A stretch of DNA of 64,000 nucleotides from Rachycentron canadum (GCA_038496675.1 CM076654.1:11569297-11633296); one strand, 5' to 3'; shown: positions 29,535 through 39,970, counted from the first letter of the stretch. Translations and numbers: made by a program. The notes: generated by a model from the sequence alone, not told the origin.

Positions 29535-30129
29535 CGTGTAACAGTTTTCCTTTTCACTGAGATGTTGCAGTAAAGCATTAGACCTTACACACACACACAA
29601 ACAGCTCAAGACCTACCAGACTGCCCAGTTTGGATGATGAGGAGTTGTTTCTGTGTTTGAGCAGACTGCATCCCTCCATGCCCGGGGCATCTCTGTGGTT
29701 TCCATGGATACGAGGCCCACCTGCCCCCTCAGATGATGAGCGCAGACGCCTCTCCATCCGCATCACCTCATGATAGGGGCTGACACTGCTACACAGAGAG
29801 GCTGGCAGACACCAAGAAATAAGGACAAGGTCAGATAGACAAAGAGAAAGAATGAATTTAACTTTTAACAATGATTCAGTTTTTTTTTTTTCATTTTTAT
29901 TTTTAATTAATTCTGGGCTCAGTGCCTCCACTAACATTACGGTGTAACAATACAACTAAATGGAAAATGACTTTTGAGACTTTAACTATGAGATTTCAAG
30001 GACAAAACTCTTCAGACAAACAAAGAATTGCTATAATTGTACAATTTTAATCCACCAATAGACAGACATGACACACAATGCCATGGCCTTTCACAGGGTG
30101 ACAGGCTATATAACAGGTTGTGTGTGTGT

Positions 30130-30168
<39 letters not shown>

Positions 30169-33100
30169 TAATTCCACAATAGTCCATTAATGCTGTTAAT
30201 AAGTGTTTGCCAACCTTTCCCTAACAAATGCAAAACAGCAGACAGTGAGCAGGTTGATTCTCATGTAACGATAACAGCCTGTCAAACTGATCATGTCAAC
30301 TCTATCCCCTGCGCTCTCCCTATTCCCTCAGGAGTATTTGTGCAGGAATGTGTGCAAAGGTCCACATTTGTAAATCTTAATTATTTTGTTAAATATTTTG
30401 ACTACAATATTTTGAAGCTTGAAGATAAATAATTAGTCTGAACTGCAAGCACAGCATTAATTAAGTGATATTTCATTATTGAAAATGTGCAAGTAGTAAC
30501 TAAACTCTGATTCCTAATTACATGGTTAGTCAGTTCTAGTGAAAGTGTAAAACACTCCTTAAAATGCTATAACTTAAAGGGTAATAAACTCAATGTCGTA
30601 AACTTCAATGTCTGATCAGAGTCTAACATGTTAAAAAAAACTGCTAGAAAACAAGAAATGGGCTGTAGATTTGGGGATCCTTTTTATTTTACTGAATAAG
30701 TCTTGGCTGAAATAAAAATAAACCTATGTTCCAGCAGCTGTAGGAGAAGTGAGAAGTGAAGGAGACGGTAATAATAATCATCGTTGGCTAAGGAACAAAT
30801 TTTCAGTATGACAAACACTGTTTCACTACTATTAACCCACAACTGGCACTGACTCATTAGACTGAGGGCATTTTTTCAAATTAACTGTCTGAGTCAGAAA
30901 TCTGCTAGAGGGAGTGGTGGCTTCAAAACAGTTTGAAGCTCCAAAATTGAAATATTTAAAATGTTTGGAAATATTCATAACTTTTATCCAAACCTCACAC
31001 AACTAAAGAATTTGGAAGTTGGGGAAAACATAATGATGCATACTAATCTACTGGTCTACTGGTTCATCCTCATCAAGGTAAGTGAGACATGACAATAATA
31101 ACACTTTGATTCTCATTTAAACCAGTTGGTGCTGCCTCCACTTACACGTTTCCCGGGGGAGCCTCTTTGAGTGGCTTGGTAACAAACTCCTAAAGATTTT
31201 TACTACTACACGTTGTTCACATTCAATTCAACATTCAATCAGTCGTGCATAAGGAAGTAATAAAAACAAACAACACTAAAGGAGTGGGAACATGCCCTCA
31301 CTAGATAAATGTTTACCACCAAACTCAGTTTGGCAGACATCATTGTGAATGTTTTGATGATCATATTGCCTGTATTCTTATGAATGCACATCACCAAAAA
31401 TGAACTGCTGCCTTTAGTAAGACAGTTGTATAGAGTTGTTGGTGTTATATGTTTGGTGGATTTATTACTGTATTTACTTGTTATATGACCTTAGATATCC
31501 TGTGAAGCTCAGGAAAATACTGACTCCTCTATTGCTCTGTTAATGCATCACAAAGTGTGATTCTGTGTGATGGCAAATGTACTCATGTAATTCTTCTCTA
31601 AAAGAGAAAGTAAAGCTAAAGACAGAATTGAATAAAAAGCACACACCTAGTCAACAAAGAAAACCGTGTGAGTGATACTAGTAAGAAACAGGCTACAGGC
31701 TGGACAGTGAACCTAAATGCTGTCAAGAAGACAGTAGTGATGCTACCTTTGAGATAACATAACAATTTCAAGGAACCTTCATCACCAAAAAACGTCAGAC
31801 AAGTACAAAGGCCATGTTCGTGTATGTCTGTGTGTATTTGTGTGTCTCAGTATTCATGCGAGATCAGCCTGGTTGTGTCACTCCCATTGTACCCTTTTGT
31901 TTGTGTGTCAGTGGCTGTGGCCTTTGTATGTAAATCTGTGATTTACCTGCTAGTGTTTGCATGAGTTACATACCTGCGTGTGGTTTCCGCAAGTGAGATG
32001 ACCTGGGTTCGTGGCAGCCACAGAAACTTCCTCTTTCTTGCACAGAGCGCGTGTTTCTTGTCCTCCTTTCCGTTTGCTCTGGGTTTGAGTGACAACCCTC
32101 ACTGCGTACCACGCATGCCTCGCTCTCACTTGTGGTCTCCGTGAGGTAAACCACCTTCCTCTTCTCTACCAACTCCTTCCTCTCCTCTGCTGACACCTCT
32201 TCCCTTGCTTCCTTTCTCTCCTCCTCCCTCTCCTTCCTCTCTTCCAGTGATTGTTCCTGCAGAGGAAGGCAGGGTACAGCTGTCTCTGGCTCTGATAGGG
32301 AAACGGCAGTCTCATAGTCTGTGTTGTTGGCTGTGCTGGTGTCAGGGAGTAAAGGCTTTTCGTCGCTGGACTGAGCTGGACTGAAAAAAACCTGAGAGAG
32401 GACAATTTAATAAGCATGTGTAAAAGAAACCATTCCCCTAATGAATCAAAAAGCTAACAGTTTAAAGAGAGGAGAACCCACTTCATTTAGCAGGTGGATA
32501 TTTGTGTCCTCAAGCAGCAAGTGCAAGTGTATATTTAGATAGCACAGTCATGCTGTATTTACTCTTCAATGGCCTAAGTAAAGAGCTTTGTCTTTGCAAC
32601 TGTTATACTGGGTAAATGATTTCCTTTCTGGAACTCGCTCGTCTACCAGGAAATAAAATAGAATAAAATCTTTGAAGGAGGAAAAGTTGGGAGCACAAAG
32701 GTGTGAAATGTGGAGGGCAGTTTGCAGACATACGTAGATTTTCTTTTTCATGCCTTAGCTCTTTCAATAAAAGGACTTTTCATGCCCAGTGCTCAATTTT
32801 TATGGTACATTTCACAGATTCTACAACAGTGGTCGTAAATATTCCTCCTGTCAGGTTTGTTCTTGACACCCTAAGGCACATATGGTTGCTTTTTTTTCCA
32901 GAAGCGCTGCATTGCAATCCTTCTACAACTTAATTCAAAGCATGGAAAGACAACCTGTTGCATTTTTATTATGAAACTCGTTGCACTACGGTAAGAAGAA
33001 ACATAATGAATTACAATGTCTGTTTATATCGAATTACCAATTTGATTTCAAAGAACCTTAGATTAGTCAGAAAGACAGAACAAAGACTGAGAAATAGGAT

Positions 33101-34096
33101 CATTACCTGGGAGGTAGAGACAGCTACACTGAAGTTCTCTGGAGCAGGTGGGGGGTCAGGTGGAGCTGTGTCAGCAGCTGGTCCAGGCACAGAGACAGGT
33201 CCAGGGGCTAAACCGGATGCAGGGCTTGGAGCTGGCAGAGCATCTACCTCAGATACAGAATCCTCTGTGATGGGGACGAACTCTGACGGGGTGATGGCTG
33301 TGGTTCGGTCCTCTGATATCAAAGGGGACTGGAGTGAGCTTTCACCACCAGTGCCAAGCAACTCACCTGGCCATGACCCCGGGGTGAGCCCTCCTGCACC
33401 TGGAGTGATGGTGGTGGTGCTCGGAGGTTCCAGATTCACCTCAGGAGGTCTGTGGTGATCTGAGGTCCGGGAGAAGCGGTGGTGAGCGGAGAAAGATTTG
33501 GGCAGCAGCTGCTTCTTTTGCCGTGACGACCGTTTGTTATTACTGCCACCACTGTAGTCATCGAGGAAACCGGAGTCGTCGCCCTCATTGGCCCCTGAGC
33601 CACTGATGCAGTTTATAAACACATTTCGATTGGCTGTGGAGGACGAAGAGGATGCTTTGTCAAAATCCTCGGTCTGAGAACGTGTGATTTTCTTTTGCCT
33701 ATGGCTGCCAAACCCAAATGAGTGGCGTGATTTGGGGCGTCCACCACCATCACTGAACCCTGTGGACGCTGATGTTGTTATCGTCTGCTGGTTATTTCCA
33801 TTTGTGTCAGTGCCCTGTGTCAGTGGTGGTGTGAGGTTTAGATTGATTGGCTGGACACGGGGATCACTGTTCCGTTTAGCTGTGAAACTAAGAGAGGGAG
33901 TACGGAAAAGACTCCGACGTTTCCCAGTACTGCCAGAACTGGAGTTAGTGCTGGAGGGCGAAGAGGTGTGGACACCATTTCCCACGCCACCTGAAGACGG
34001 AGAGGAAGGGAGAGACTCCTGCCTCTTACTACTGCTGCGGCGGAAGATTGGCAGACGGGACACGAGTGTAGAGCGGCGTGAACCTGATTCACCCAT
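1890..34096 (-). CDS. ccser1: ccser1, coiled-coil serine-rich protein 1 (5' six coding exons; gene continues off left edge)
   Basis: The span covers six minus-strand coding exons: 33107-34096, 31974-32391, 29617-29801, 21644-21734, 19146-19251 and 1890-2064. They join in frame (phases 0,1,0,1,2,0) into 655 codons. The start MGESGSRRSTLVSRLPIFRR is nearly identical to the N-terminus of vertebrate CCSER1. Later blocks (SSPSSTNSSSGSTGKRRS, NVFINC, GDDSGF, TPSEF.. TEDSVSE, ERRLRSSSEG, SELDEDDLMLDL, QDCTAVKTLLL) follow the order of the human protein. CCSER2 has only the later ELDEDDLMLD/QDCTAVKT-type blocks and a different N-terminus, so CCSER1 fits better. The protein is serine-rich and mostly disordered; the coiled-coil part should lie in the missing C-terminal exons. 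The molecular role is poorly defined; human CCSER1 (FAM190A) loss has been linked to cell-division defects. An extra small exon in the 17-kb intron between 2065 and 19145 cannot be excluded, although the phases fit without one. Confidence 0.93.
7664..7697. repeat. (TG)17 microsatellite
   Basis: A perfect TG dinucleotide run lies in a ccser1 intron, just after ATGGA. Confidence 0.95.
8001..8051. repeat. (CA)n microsatellite, interrupted
   Basis: CATACACACATGCACACG precedes a pure CA run of about 16 units. Confidence 0.95.
9735..10140. repeat. Dispersed percomorph repeat copy (CAGAGACCCAACAGTTCCCA family)
   Basis: The stretch contains TCTCAAGGCACTTTCGAAAT, CAGAGACCCAACAGTTCCCA, CACTTGGCGACAGTGGCAAG, AAGCAGAACCAGACTCGGGG, GGGCGACCATCTGCC, GGTTGGGTTCAGAC, a GA-rich run and an AT-rich ATA/AAT tail. 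I recognise this order of blocks from many perciform genomic clones. The copy is diverged and non-coding. The class (SINE-like or other non-autonomous element) is not certain. Confidence 0.65.
13195..13800. repeat. Dispersed teleost repeat with two cores (GGTCACAGTGACCTTGAC)
   Basis: Two related cores start at 13211 and 13641. Both read xGTCACAGTGACCTTGAC, then ACCA, AATCAGTTC or GATCAGTTC, TCCTTGAGC, and a GTTTGT or ATTTGTGCC block. The second continues to ATATCGTGAATCACAAGAAT, GGGACAGGTGGATGGACAA. This is a familiar teleost intronic repeat. The offset of 430 bases between cores suggests either two copies or one element with an internal duplication. Confidence 0.6.
16105..16142. repeat. (TG)n microsatellite, interrupted
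   Basis: The TG run is broken by CTGTT. A second imperfect TG stretch follows at about 16228-16285. Confidence 0.9.
17110..17420. repeat. Dispersed teleost repeat copy (TTGGTACACACATT..TTAGCATGGTAAACGC)
   Basis: The segment carries CTCTAGGGAAGGAAATGTTG, GTCAGTCAGCCCACCACTGT, GAATGGATTGAAATTTGGTA, CACACATTGCCCCCGTATGG, TTTTTCCAGTGCTGTGG and AAATGTTAGCATGGTAAACG. The same order (GGTCGGTCCACCACTTTGG, TGGATTGCCATGAAATTTGG, TACAGACATTCATG, TGTTAGCATGCTAA) is typical of a repeat found widely in teleost introns. This copy is strongly diverged and shortened. Confidence 0.6.
19146..19251 (-). CDS. ccser1: ccser1 fifth coding exon
   Basis: The acceptor TGTGCACAG ends at 19252. The donor GTATAT starts at 19145. 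The exon is 106 nt, entering in phase 1 and leaving in phase 2. The peptide SREDSSQSLASC, then LPSPMDPSGD, aligns with human CREDSYHSVVSC followed by LTPMEPM. The first base joins the preceding exon to give Val, as in the human protein. It ends KESNQ plus two bases of the next codon. Confidence 0.9.
19252..21643. other. ccser1 intron
   Basis: It contains the (TG)37 array at 20106. Purine-rich plus-strand sequence occurs at about 21130-21250. No gene-like signal was seen. Confidence 0.7.
20106..20190. repeat. (TG)37 microsatellite ending in CGCGCACGCA
   Basis: A perfect alternating TG run of about 74 bases passes directly into alternating CG/CA. It is the longest pure purine-pyrimidine alternation in the window and a good candidate for Z-DNA. 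Confidence 0.95.
21644..21734 (-). CDS. ccser1: ccser1 fourth coding exon (acidic DVLNNLGS..DEDDLMLDLDL)
   Basis: The acceptor TTTACTAG ends at 21735. The donor GTAACT starts at 21643. The exon is 91 nt, entering in phase 0 and leaving in phase 1. It encodes DVLNNLGSSELDEDDLMLDL and then DLSDDQRHRH. The human protein has DVLNNLGSCELDEDDLMLDLEF at the same place. This acidic block is shared by CCSER1 and CCSER2 and is probably the most conserved part of the family. Confidence 0.95.
23067..23136. repeat. (TG)n microsatellite
   Basis: About 33 TG units, with one TATG interruption near the start. Confidence 0.95.
26375..26466. repeat. (GATA)n / (GGTA)n tetranucleotide microsatellite
   Basis: GGTA units grade through alternating GATA/GGTA into a pure run of about 15 GATA units. 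Confidence 0.95.
29434..29540. repeat. Compound (TG)n microsatellite next to ccser1 exon 3
   Basis: Two TG runs are separated by TCTGTGGTTTCTTTTACAGG. They are followed by CGTGCG, and by a facing (CA)7 run at about 29588-29599. The 3' run lies within 80 bases of the exon-3 donor at 29616. Confidence 0.9.
29617..29801 (-). CDS. ccser1: ccser1 third coding exon (ERRLRSSSEG block)
   Basis: The acceptor TGTCTGCCAG ends at 29802. The donor GTAGGT starts at 29616. The exon is 185 nt, entering in phase 1 and leaving in phase 0. The peptide begins SLCSSVSPYHE, continues MERRLRSSSEGAGG and ends NNSSSSKLGSL. Human CCSER1 has the same order: SSLSPF, ERRLRSSSEG, then a basic block and SSSSKMNSL. This is one of the clearest orthology anchors in the window. 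Basic RxxS sites here are candidates for 14-3-3 or kinase recognition, which is inference only. Confidence 0.93.
29802..31973. other. ccser1 intron
   Basis: AT-rich sequence with one (TG)n array. Nothing else was recognised. Confidence 0.7.
30119..30164. repeat. (TG)n microsatellite
   Basis: About 22 TG units with one TATG interruption. Confidence 0.95.
31974..32391 (-). CDS. ccser1: ccser1 second coding exon, charged E/R/K-rich segment
   Basis: The acceptor CTCTCTCAG ends at 32392. The donor GTATGTAA starts at 31973. The exon is 418 nt, entering in phase 0 and leaving in phase 1, which matches both neighbouring exons. It encodes about 139 residues starting VFFSPAQSSDEKPLLP. The middle is a strongly charged stretch (EERKEREEERKEAREE and further E/K-rich sequence, about residues 50-72 of the exon). 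A Ser/Arg-rich tail follows. The similarity to mammalian CCSER1 is weak here, so the assignment rests on position, an open frame across 418 nt, good splice sites and exact phase. Confidence 0.8.
32392..33106. other. ccser1 intron, 715 bp
   Basis: A short intron between the first two coding exons, with GTAATG and CTCTCTCAG ends. No repeats were recognised. Confidence 0.85.
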
Positions 34097-34124
34097 TTAG
34101 ACGCTGAGGCAGTGGGGGCAGTTT
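33107..34124 (-). CDS. ccser1: ccser1 first coding exon with start codon
   Basis: The acceptor (CTCCCTCAG) ends at 34125. A 28-nt 5' UTR follows, then the ATG at 34096-34094. The exon encodes 330 codons and ends in phase 0 at 33107 before a GTAATG donor. I chose this start because the following residues match the CCSER1 N-terminus exactly where the family begins. The content is an SR/S-rich basic N-terminus, a run of SSSNSSSGS-type low complexity, KKITRSQTEDF, the GDDSGF block, and LLPKSFSAHHRFS. The C-terminal part of the exon is proline/alanine-rich (PAPSPASGLAPGP), which I do not recall in the mammalian protein. CDS is 33107-34096. Confidence 0.93.
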
Positions 34125-34299
34125 CTGAGGGAGCAAATAAACACAAAAAAATGACAATGAACACCTGGTCAATAGTCTTCAATTTTGTCAATATGAGTAC
34201 AAAGTGATAAATAAGTCATAACATTCTTAATAACTGAGACATTCACATTTTTGACTATGCAATATCTTCTCTAGTTTAGCAGCTGAAAAGCTAATTTGT

Positions 34300-34400
34300 T
34301 TATTTAATTTAGTCCTTGAATTGTCAAAAAATGTGAAAATAGCCCAAAGTTCCGAGAGTCTCCAGCCCACAGTCCAAAACCCAAACTAAATCATTTTTAC
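34300..34400. repeat. Short diverged fragment of the same repeat
   Basis: The stretch reads TTAGTCCTTGAATTGTCAAA, AATAGCCCAAAGTTCCGAGA, GTCTCCAGCCCACAGTCCAA, AACCCAAACT. It matches the central part of the family and lies just upstream (in gene sense) of the ccser1 start exon. Confidence 0.4.
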
Positions 34401-37400
34401 CCTGCAGATGTTTCTGCAGCTGTGTTATGAAAGATTTTTGCTATTCAGACATTAGTAATGTGTAAACAAAACAGTGCTGTTTATCCTGTTGCTAGTCGAC
34501 TCTCCCTGTGAAGTTTTTATGATGAAAGAATTTCAAAATACAACTGCCTGAAAGGTATAAAGGCAAAACATGAACTCATTTCCATTTTTTTCTACATAAA
34601 GTGTTTCTCAAATATGAAAATACCTAGTATAGTAAAAAGGTGAGGTGCAGATCTGTTTATGGTACATCCACAAATGATAGGACTATACATTCTCATCATA
34701 TATTCTAGTATAGTCCAAATCGAATGTAAAGAAGGTCTGTACGTGCATATTATCACTGAAGGTATGAGACTTGGAGAGACCGGGAGGGTTGACTTCTTTT
34801 TAACAGGCCATATTTTACAATTAACATTTATCTGACAGCTAAATTATGAAGAACCAGAACTAACCCAGAAAGAGAGCAAGAGAGACTGAAGGAAAGTGAG
34901 GGAGAAATATCTCTTTATGAGAATTATGTAATAAACACTGCATGGAGCTTGTAGTGGTTCTCATAGACTCGATACAAAAAGCTCCCACTATGTCTCTTCA
35001 ACAAACAGGAGTCAGTAAGTTATGAGTTATGTTAAGCCTAATTTTCCATTCCTGTGGCTCAGCTACACGAGGCATATTAACAATCTGATCCAGATTTGTG
35101 TCTAAAATATGACTGCTGGCAAGACTAACACTGGAGGCAGGGTTAATGTCTCACTGATTATGTGAGCCGACCAAAGTTCCACTTGTTGAGTCACAGATTA
35201 AAGGGAGACATTCATTTCGATAAATACTCACGTTTTCATTGTTTTCTGCAGTTAATGAACCTAACAGTGACTGCGTGGTCCTCGTAATGTTGTCGAAGCA
35301 GCCTCTGAGAGAGCCACTGAAGTGTTTTGTTTTCGATCTCTGTGTAATAAGCTTACATTAACACCCTTTACTGAAGTGGCTTATAAGTGTCACCTCCTTG
35401 AAAGTAAATTTGATCAAGGTCTAAAAAAACAGTGATGCAGCTCCTATTTTCATACCAAGTTACCTCTGTGCAATGTAAGGTAAAATATCAAAGGAGGCCA
35501 ACAACACACACATCACAACACGCTGTTATACTTTCTTGGTCAAGCTGACGGTCTAAATTAAATGTGCAGGTTAGCAGCCTTATCAAACGCATATTTTAAA
35601 TGTACTTTTCAAATGAGTCAGCAGTTTGTTAGTTAGTTGTTTGACCAGGTCATGACGTTGTTGCCCCTAGCTCATTAAGACGTGGAAAACATCCCCTGAC
35701 TAATTCTAGAGAGATCAAAACAGATTGAGAGCAGCTTTTATTTACCTTACTAATCAGCAGCAATAAGAAAACTATTAGGCATCAGGCCTCTGATTAGTAA
35801 AATGCCGAAAGACAAACACTCTGCTTAACCAATCAACTATTAATGGAGATACCTATAATTGTATCTGGTGCTATGGTACTATACAATGAGACCCAGTATG
35901 TTTCTAAAAATCTTCTCACCAGCACAATATAAAATCACTACAAAATAAAGGTGAGGCTACCTGACATGAACATTTAAGAGAAGAGCAGTTTTGCACTGAG
36001 GCAGGTGCTCACTTCCTCTCTGCTCAGCCACTGCAAAATAAGTAAGTTTACCTTGATAGAGAAGCAGAGCGCCACCACATCTCAGTTCCTCTTCTCTTTG
36101 CTCTACACTGCAGTCAGCGATAGCACTGCTGCATTGAATAACACATAAAAGCAAATGGTGTTTGCTCTGCATTTATCTATCATTTGAATGTGGAGAGAGA
36201 GTCTGAAATAAATTAAGCTCATTCACAGTCGACTAAGAATAAGATTTCTAAGTTTTACAGACACCTGCTGGTTTCTAGAGTGCTTCATTTTGTGAGTATT
36301 TCAGTCGTTTCATTTTGAGTCACCGTCCTCACTCAGAGCGAGCCAAATGCTGCTAATATTGATTGGTAAACAACACGATGCCAGTGAGGGCCACATTGAT
36401 GTAAAGCCTCGGGGGCATCACAAACACCCTAACAGGATTTGGCCTGATAACAACTTAGAAAGAGGTATTTTTGTAACATCATTGTTACTCTTAACAGCCT
36501 CAAAGATGCAACTGCTCATTGATCTTTCTCTTTACAAAACATTTGTGGCCTGTTCAATAACTTGTAAGACTTTCATTCAATGACAAAAAAACAGTACTGT
36601 GTGCTCTTAAAAATAGTACTATTGTGCTCGACTGCAGCACCGTTTGTCAGTTTCAAAAAGACATTAATGGATATTCTCATAACATACAAAACACAAAATA
36701 GGCTGGTAATGTGCTGCTTTGAAATCATTAGCTCAAGGAGTTCAGGGCTGCCCCCTGCCATGCTCCTAATGATCACACCATATGCCAAATAAACCAGCTT
36801 AGCTTGAAGACTTTCATTCCTGCACCACTGTGTCGTTGTCTTATCAACACACCCTAATGCCTGTGGTTACATTATTTACATAAAGTATTATGTCAGAAGG
36901 CTAATGCATGGGTCCTAACTCTCATCACATTGCAATTTTACGCCGACACGTGACTATCTGTCAGTTTGGAAGAATACAAGGCGTGTATGGGGTGTGAGCA
37001 ACTGGGTGTTTCCTATACAGCAGGTACTTCATGGGATCTTTTTCACAACAGTAACTGCAAACCATAATCTTCTCCTACAGGTAATGTAAAACATATGAGG
37101 CAAGAGTGTAGGCTACCACTTTGTGTGACGTTGAAGCTGAAAACAGCTTCAGAGAGGCTTTCACAGTGTCCTGGTGACAGATATGCCCTTATCAAAAGAC
37201 TCTCATCAAAACAAAACATCTATTATAACTATATGTACAACCATAGTTATCTCATTACAAATTTACACAGTTTAGACAGGTAAGAAAATGATTGCAAGGG
37301 CAGAAAACACAAGCATAAGCAACATGTCTATGTTCTATATTTCTACATATTTCAGTAATCAGATTCCCAGGTGACAACTAATCAATTATCACCTCATCCA

Positions 37401-38169
37401 TGTTACATCAACATATCACCTCGCTCATGTCTTATGTCTGTTTGTGTGTGAACTGCATAAAATGAATTCAAAATATTTTCCCTCATGGTAAGCATAACCC
37501 GATCTAAGCAAGCCAAGACAAAGACATTTGGTCATAATAACACATTCATATCTTCAGCAAGAAGACGCCTTTTTAACCAGTGGCTCAAATGACAAATGTA
37601 ATCTCTCACCTCTGGCTAAACAGTAACATTGATATTTTAAACACATGATAGCAACCTAGCATTAGGCCACTGAAGAAACTCTTATCTATTTCAGACTACA
37701 CATCCCATTATTTCACAACGTTTGTCATTGGTGACATTTGGATATTGCGCATGGTGGCTGAGAGCTCAGTGTACTTCCACATACAAAAACAAAAGCAAAC
37801 TAAACACAAGCAAGCATTTTGATAACATATCCTGAAAATGAGGACATGAGAGCATGTGGAAATAAAAAGAGCACAAGAAAACAAAGAAAATCATTCACCA
37901 TAGTTCAAAATACATGCATAGCACAGAGAAATGTGTTGCAAGTAGGAAAGCACAACCAGGACACAGATATGCTGAAAGATGTTAACAAAAGATGAACCAA
38001 CCAGTAATACAGGATACAATTACATCACTCGGACAATGATGTCTATCGCAGCTCAGATATGTAATAGATGGTGAACACACAAACATTTTTATTAGGTTGA
38101 GATTGACGTTATTAATCAGAGGCTAATTTAAAAGAAATGACCAACCAGAGACGGTCAAGTTAACAACAA

Positions 38170-38420
38170 ACAGTTACTGTATTTATCGGTTGGTCTGACA
38201 GTTACTTTCTTTACTAATCAAGTGATTGCTTTTTTTTATAAAATGTCAAGTATGTGGTAGTAAAGTAAGCCCATTATAATTCCCTGAAGCCCAACATTAC
38301 ATATTCAAATTGCTTGGTTTTCTCTGACCAACAGTCAAAATTCTCACCATTTGAGTTACTATCATAGAAAACCAGGAAACTAATATCTAAGAAGCTGGTA
38401 CCATTTGAATTTAAAAAGTA
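38170..38420. repeat. Diverged copy of the same teleost repeat in ccser1 intron 1
   Basis: The blocks ATTATAATTCCCTGAAGCCC, ACATATTCAAATTGCTTGGT, TTTCTCTGACCAACAGTCAA and ACTATCATAGAAAACCAGG, then AAGAAGCTGGTACCATTTGA, follow the family order described for the copy at 44640. Confidence 0.55.
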
Positions 38421-38875
38421 ATATATCCAATAAATCAAAGTGCAAATTTTGTGTAAAATCAGTGGCGTGCCACTTTAAGGTTTTGCTGAGTATCAGGGGT
38501 GATCAAAAACAAAAAGCTAATAAGATCAACCACATCAATACCAATATTGATACTTTTTATTGTTAAAAGCAGCCAATGTACTACCATACTATTCCGAGTG
38601 AGAAATATGTCGTGATTTATGAGGTGAATATGTTATTAATATGCCAATTCTGTTTTATTTACCACAAATTATTGGTCAAACCTGATGCAGTTCTATTTAA
38701 TGTTCACCATTGTTTGATTTCATCACATGCACGTACTGTTTTTGTAGCAGCAGCAGCAAAAGAGGAAGCAATAAGAAAAGTGTTCAAGTCGTATTGTCCC
38801 TACAGTCAAAACTCACATCAAGGGATGAAACTAACAACTGTCAATTAAACTGACATTTATATTTGCTATTAGGGT

Positions 38876-39110
38876 AAACAATGAATTGTTTAGTCCACAT
38901 AACATCAACAAACACTTCAAAACCCAAGCATATTCAGTTTTACAATGATGTGAGATCTAGAAAAGCAGCTTAATCTCAATTTTGACTTCTTGGAAATAAA
39001 GATTTTTTTCCCCCGCTAGTTTTCATTGAAAATTGACCTGAATGATTTGTTGACTGTTTTCTTGTCAATGGACTGTTGATTAATTCACTGGGTGTTTCAG
39101 CTCTTATCAC
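38876..39110. repeat. Second diverged copy of the same repeat near the ccser1 CpG island
   Basis: The blocks AACACTTCAAAACCCAAGCA, TATTCAGTTTTACAATGATG, AATGATTTGTTGACTG and CTGTTGATTAATTCACTGGG, TGTTTCAGCTCTTA match the middle and end of the family. It is only about 460 bases downstream of the copy at 38170-38420 and shares its orientation. Confidence 0.5.
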
Positions 39111-39359
39111 TGAGAGCACTGATCTCCATGTTCATACTGAAAATGTGTCTTATATTTACACTGGTTTCTGATATACAGGCATCTTGTAATGACAGTGTGT
39201 CTGCAACATCAAAACCACAACAATGAATGGGCCTTAGCGTCTTGTTACTGTGCACTTACTGAGACACTGAGAGTTTGTGACTGTTCACCGGGCCCAGTGG
39301 CTTTTGATTCAAGCTATGAATTAGCTGTTGGTGGCTATCAGATCATATCATTTGCATGG

Positions 39360-39970
39360 GATGAGATGCGGAGGTTCACGGAGGTTCACATCCCTGTCCC
39401 CAGCAGCAGCAGCAGCAGGCGGCGGCGGGACACCAACAACTGTCAAAGCCAAACAGCGTTTTGAAGCCTGCCGAGCTTAAACCCAGACTAGCTAGCTACT
39501 GTCAACGCGCTCAGCCGCTGCGAGTGAACCCGGGAACTAATGACACCTACGACGTTATCTCAGTGAAAAGCAGTGAATCGCTTCCTCTCCGAGCCGCAGA
39601 GGTCACCGCTTTCCGGGGCGGGTGGGGGAAACACCGTCCTGTGGCCGGGCTCCGGCCGGTCCGGTTAGCGGGCAGACGGACAAACACAGCAACGTCCGAC
39701 AACGTACGTTACCTTCGGCGGGTTCCCAGTGTCTCTGCCGAGGCCGCTCGGTGCAGGAACAGCCGGATTTCTCCTCGCTCTGCGGTCATACGTGTAATTA
39801 CCGCCCACACGAGGGTTTCTGTAATTGCACAATGGTGTTGGAGCCGTACTGAGGTAGCACCTTGTGTGGCACTGACGCCAATGTTACACCTCAGTGACGT
39901 GGAGCCTCTTTTCCTCCTTCGTCTCTTCCGCGTTGCGACGACAGGCCCCGAACGTGACGTCCCCCCCCCT
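39360..39970 (-). promoter_or_regulatory. ccser1: CpG island, probable ccser1 promoter with 5' non-coding exon ending at 39713
   Basis: This is the only long GC- and CpG-rich stretch in an otherwise AT-rich window. It lies 5.6 kb upstream of the ccser1 start exon, whose 28-nt leader begins at a splice acceptor, so a distal 5' exon is required. On the minus strand CCCGCCGAAG is followed by a GTAACG donor, with the last exon base at 39713. I infer a non-coding first exon from 39713 rightwards to an unknown start near 39.85-39.96 kb. TGACGT motifs occur at 39895-39900 and 39955-39960, and TTACGTCA at 40080-40087. A GC box (GGGGCGGG) lies at 39615-39622. No TATA box is evident. Confidence 0.7.
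39401..39428. repeat. (CAG)6-(GCG) triplet run in the CpG island
   Basis: Six CAG units run directly into GGC/GCG units. This is a short triplet microsatellite inside the CpG island. By the model used here it lies in the first ccser1 intron. Confidence 0.85.

Larger units (their letters stand above)
21735..29616. other. ccser1 intron, 7.9 kb
   Basis: It holds the TG, GATA and compound TG arrays. It also has two repeat-free stretches, 24580-24745 and 27110-27215, with mixed composition and ATTA-rich motifs that look like possible conserved non-coding sequence. No coding signal was recognised. Confidence 0.65.
34125..39712. other. ccser1 intron 1 (inferred), between CpG-island exon and start exon
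   Basis: The span is defined by the inferred donor at 39712 and the acceptor at 34125. It contains three diverged copies of one teleost repeat and no coding signal. Confidence 0.6.

Noticed and set aside
33684..34191. Open frames on the plus strand and in another minus frame over the ccser1 start exon
   Set aside because: They are shadows of the conserved ccser1 coding frame.
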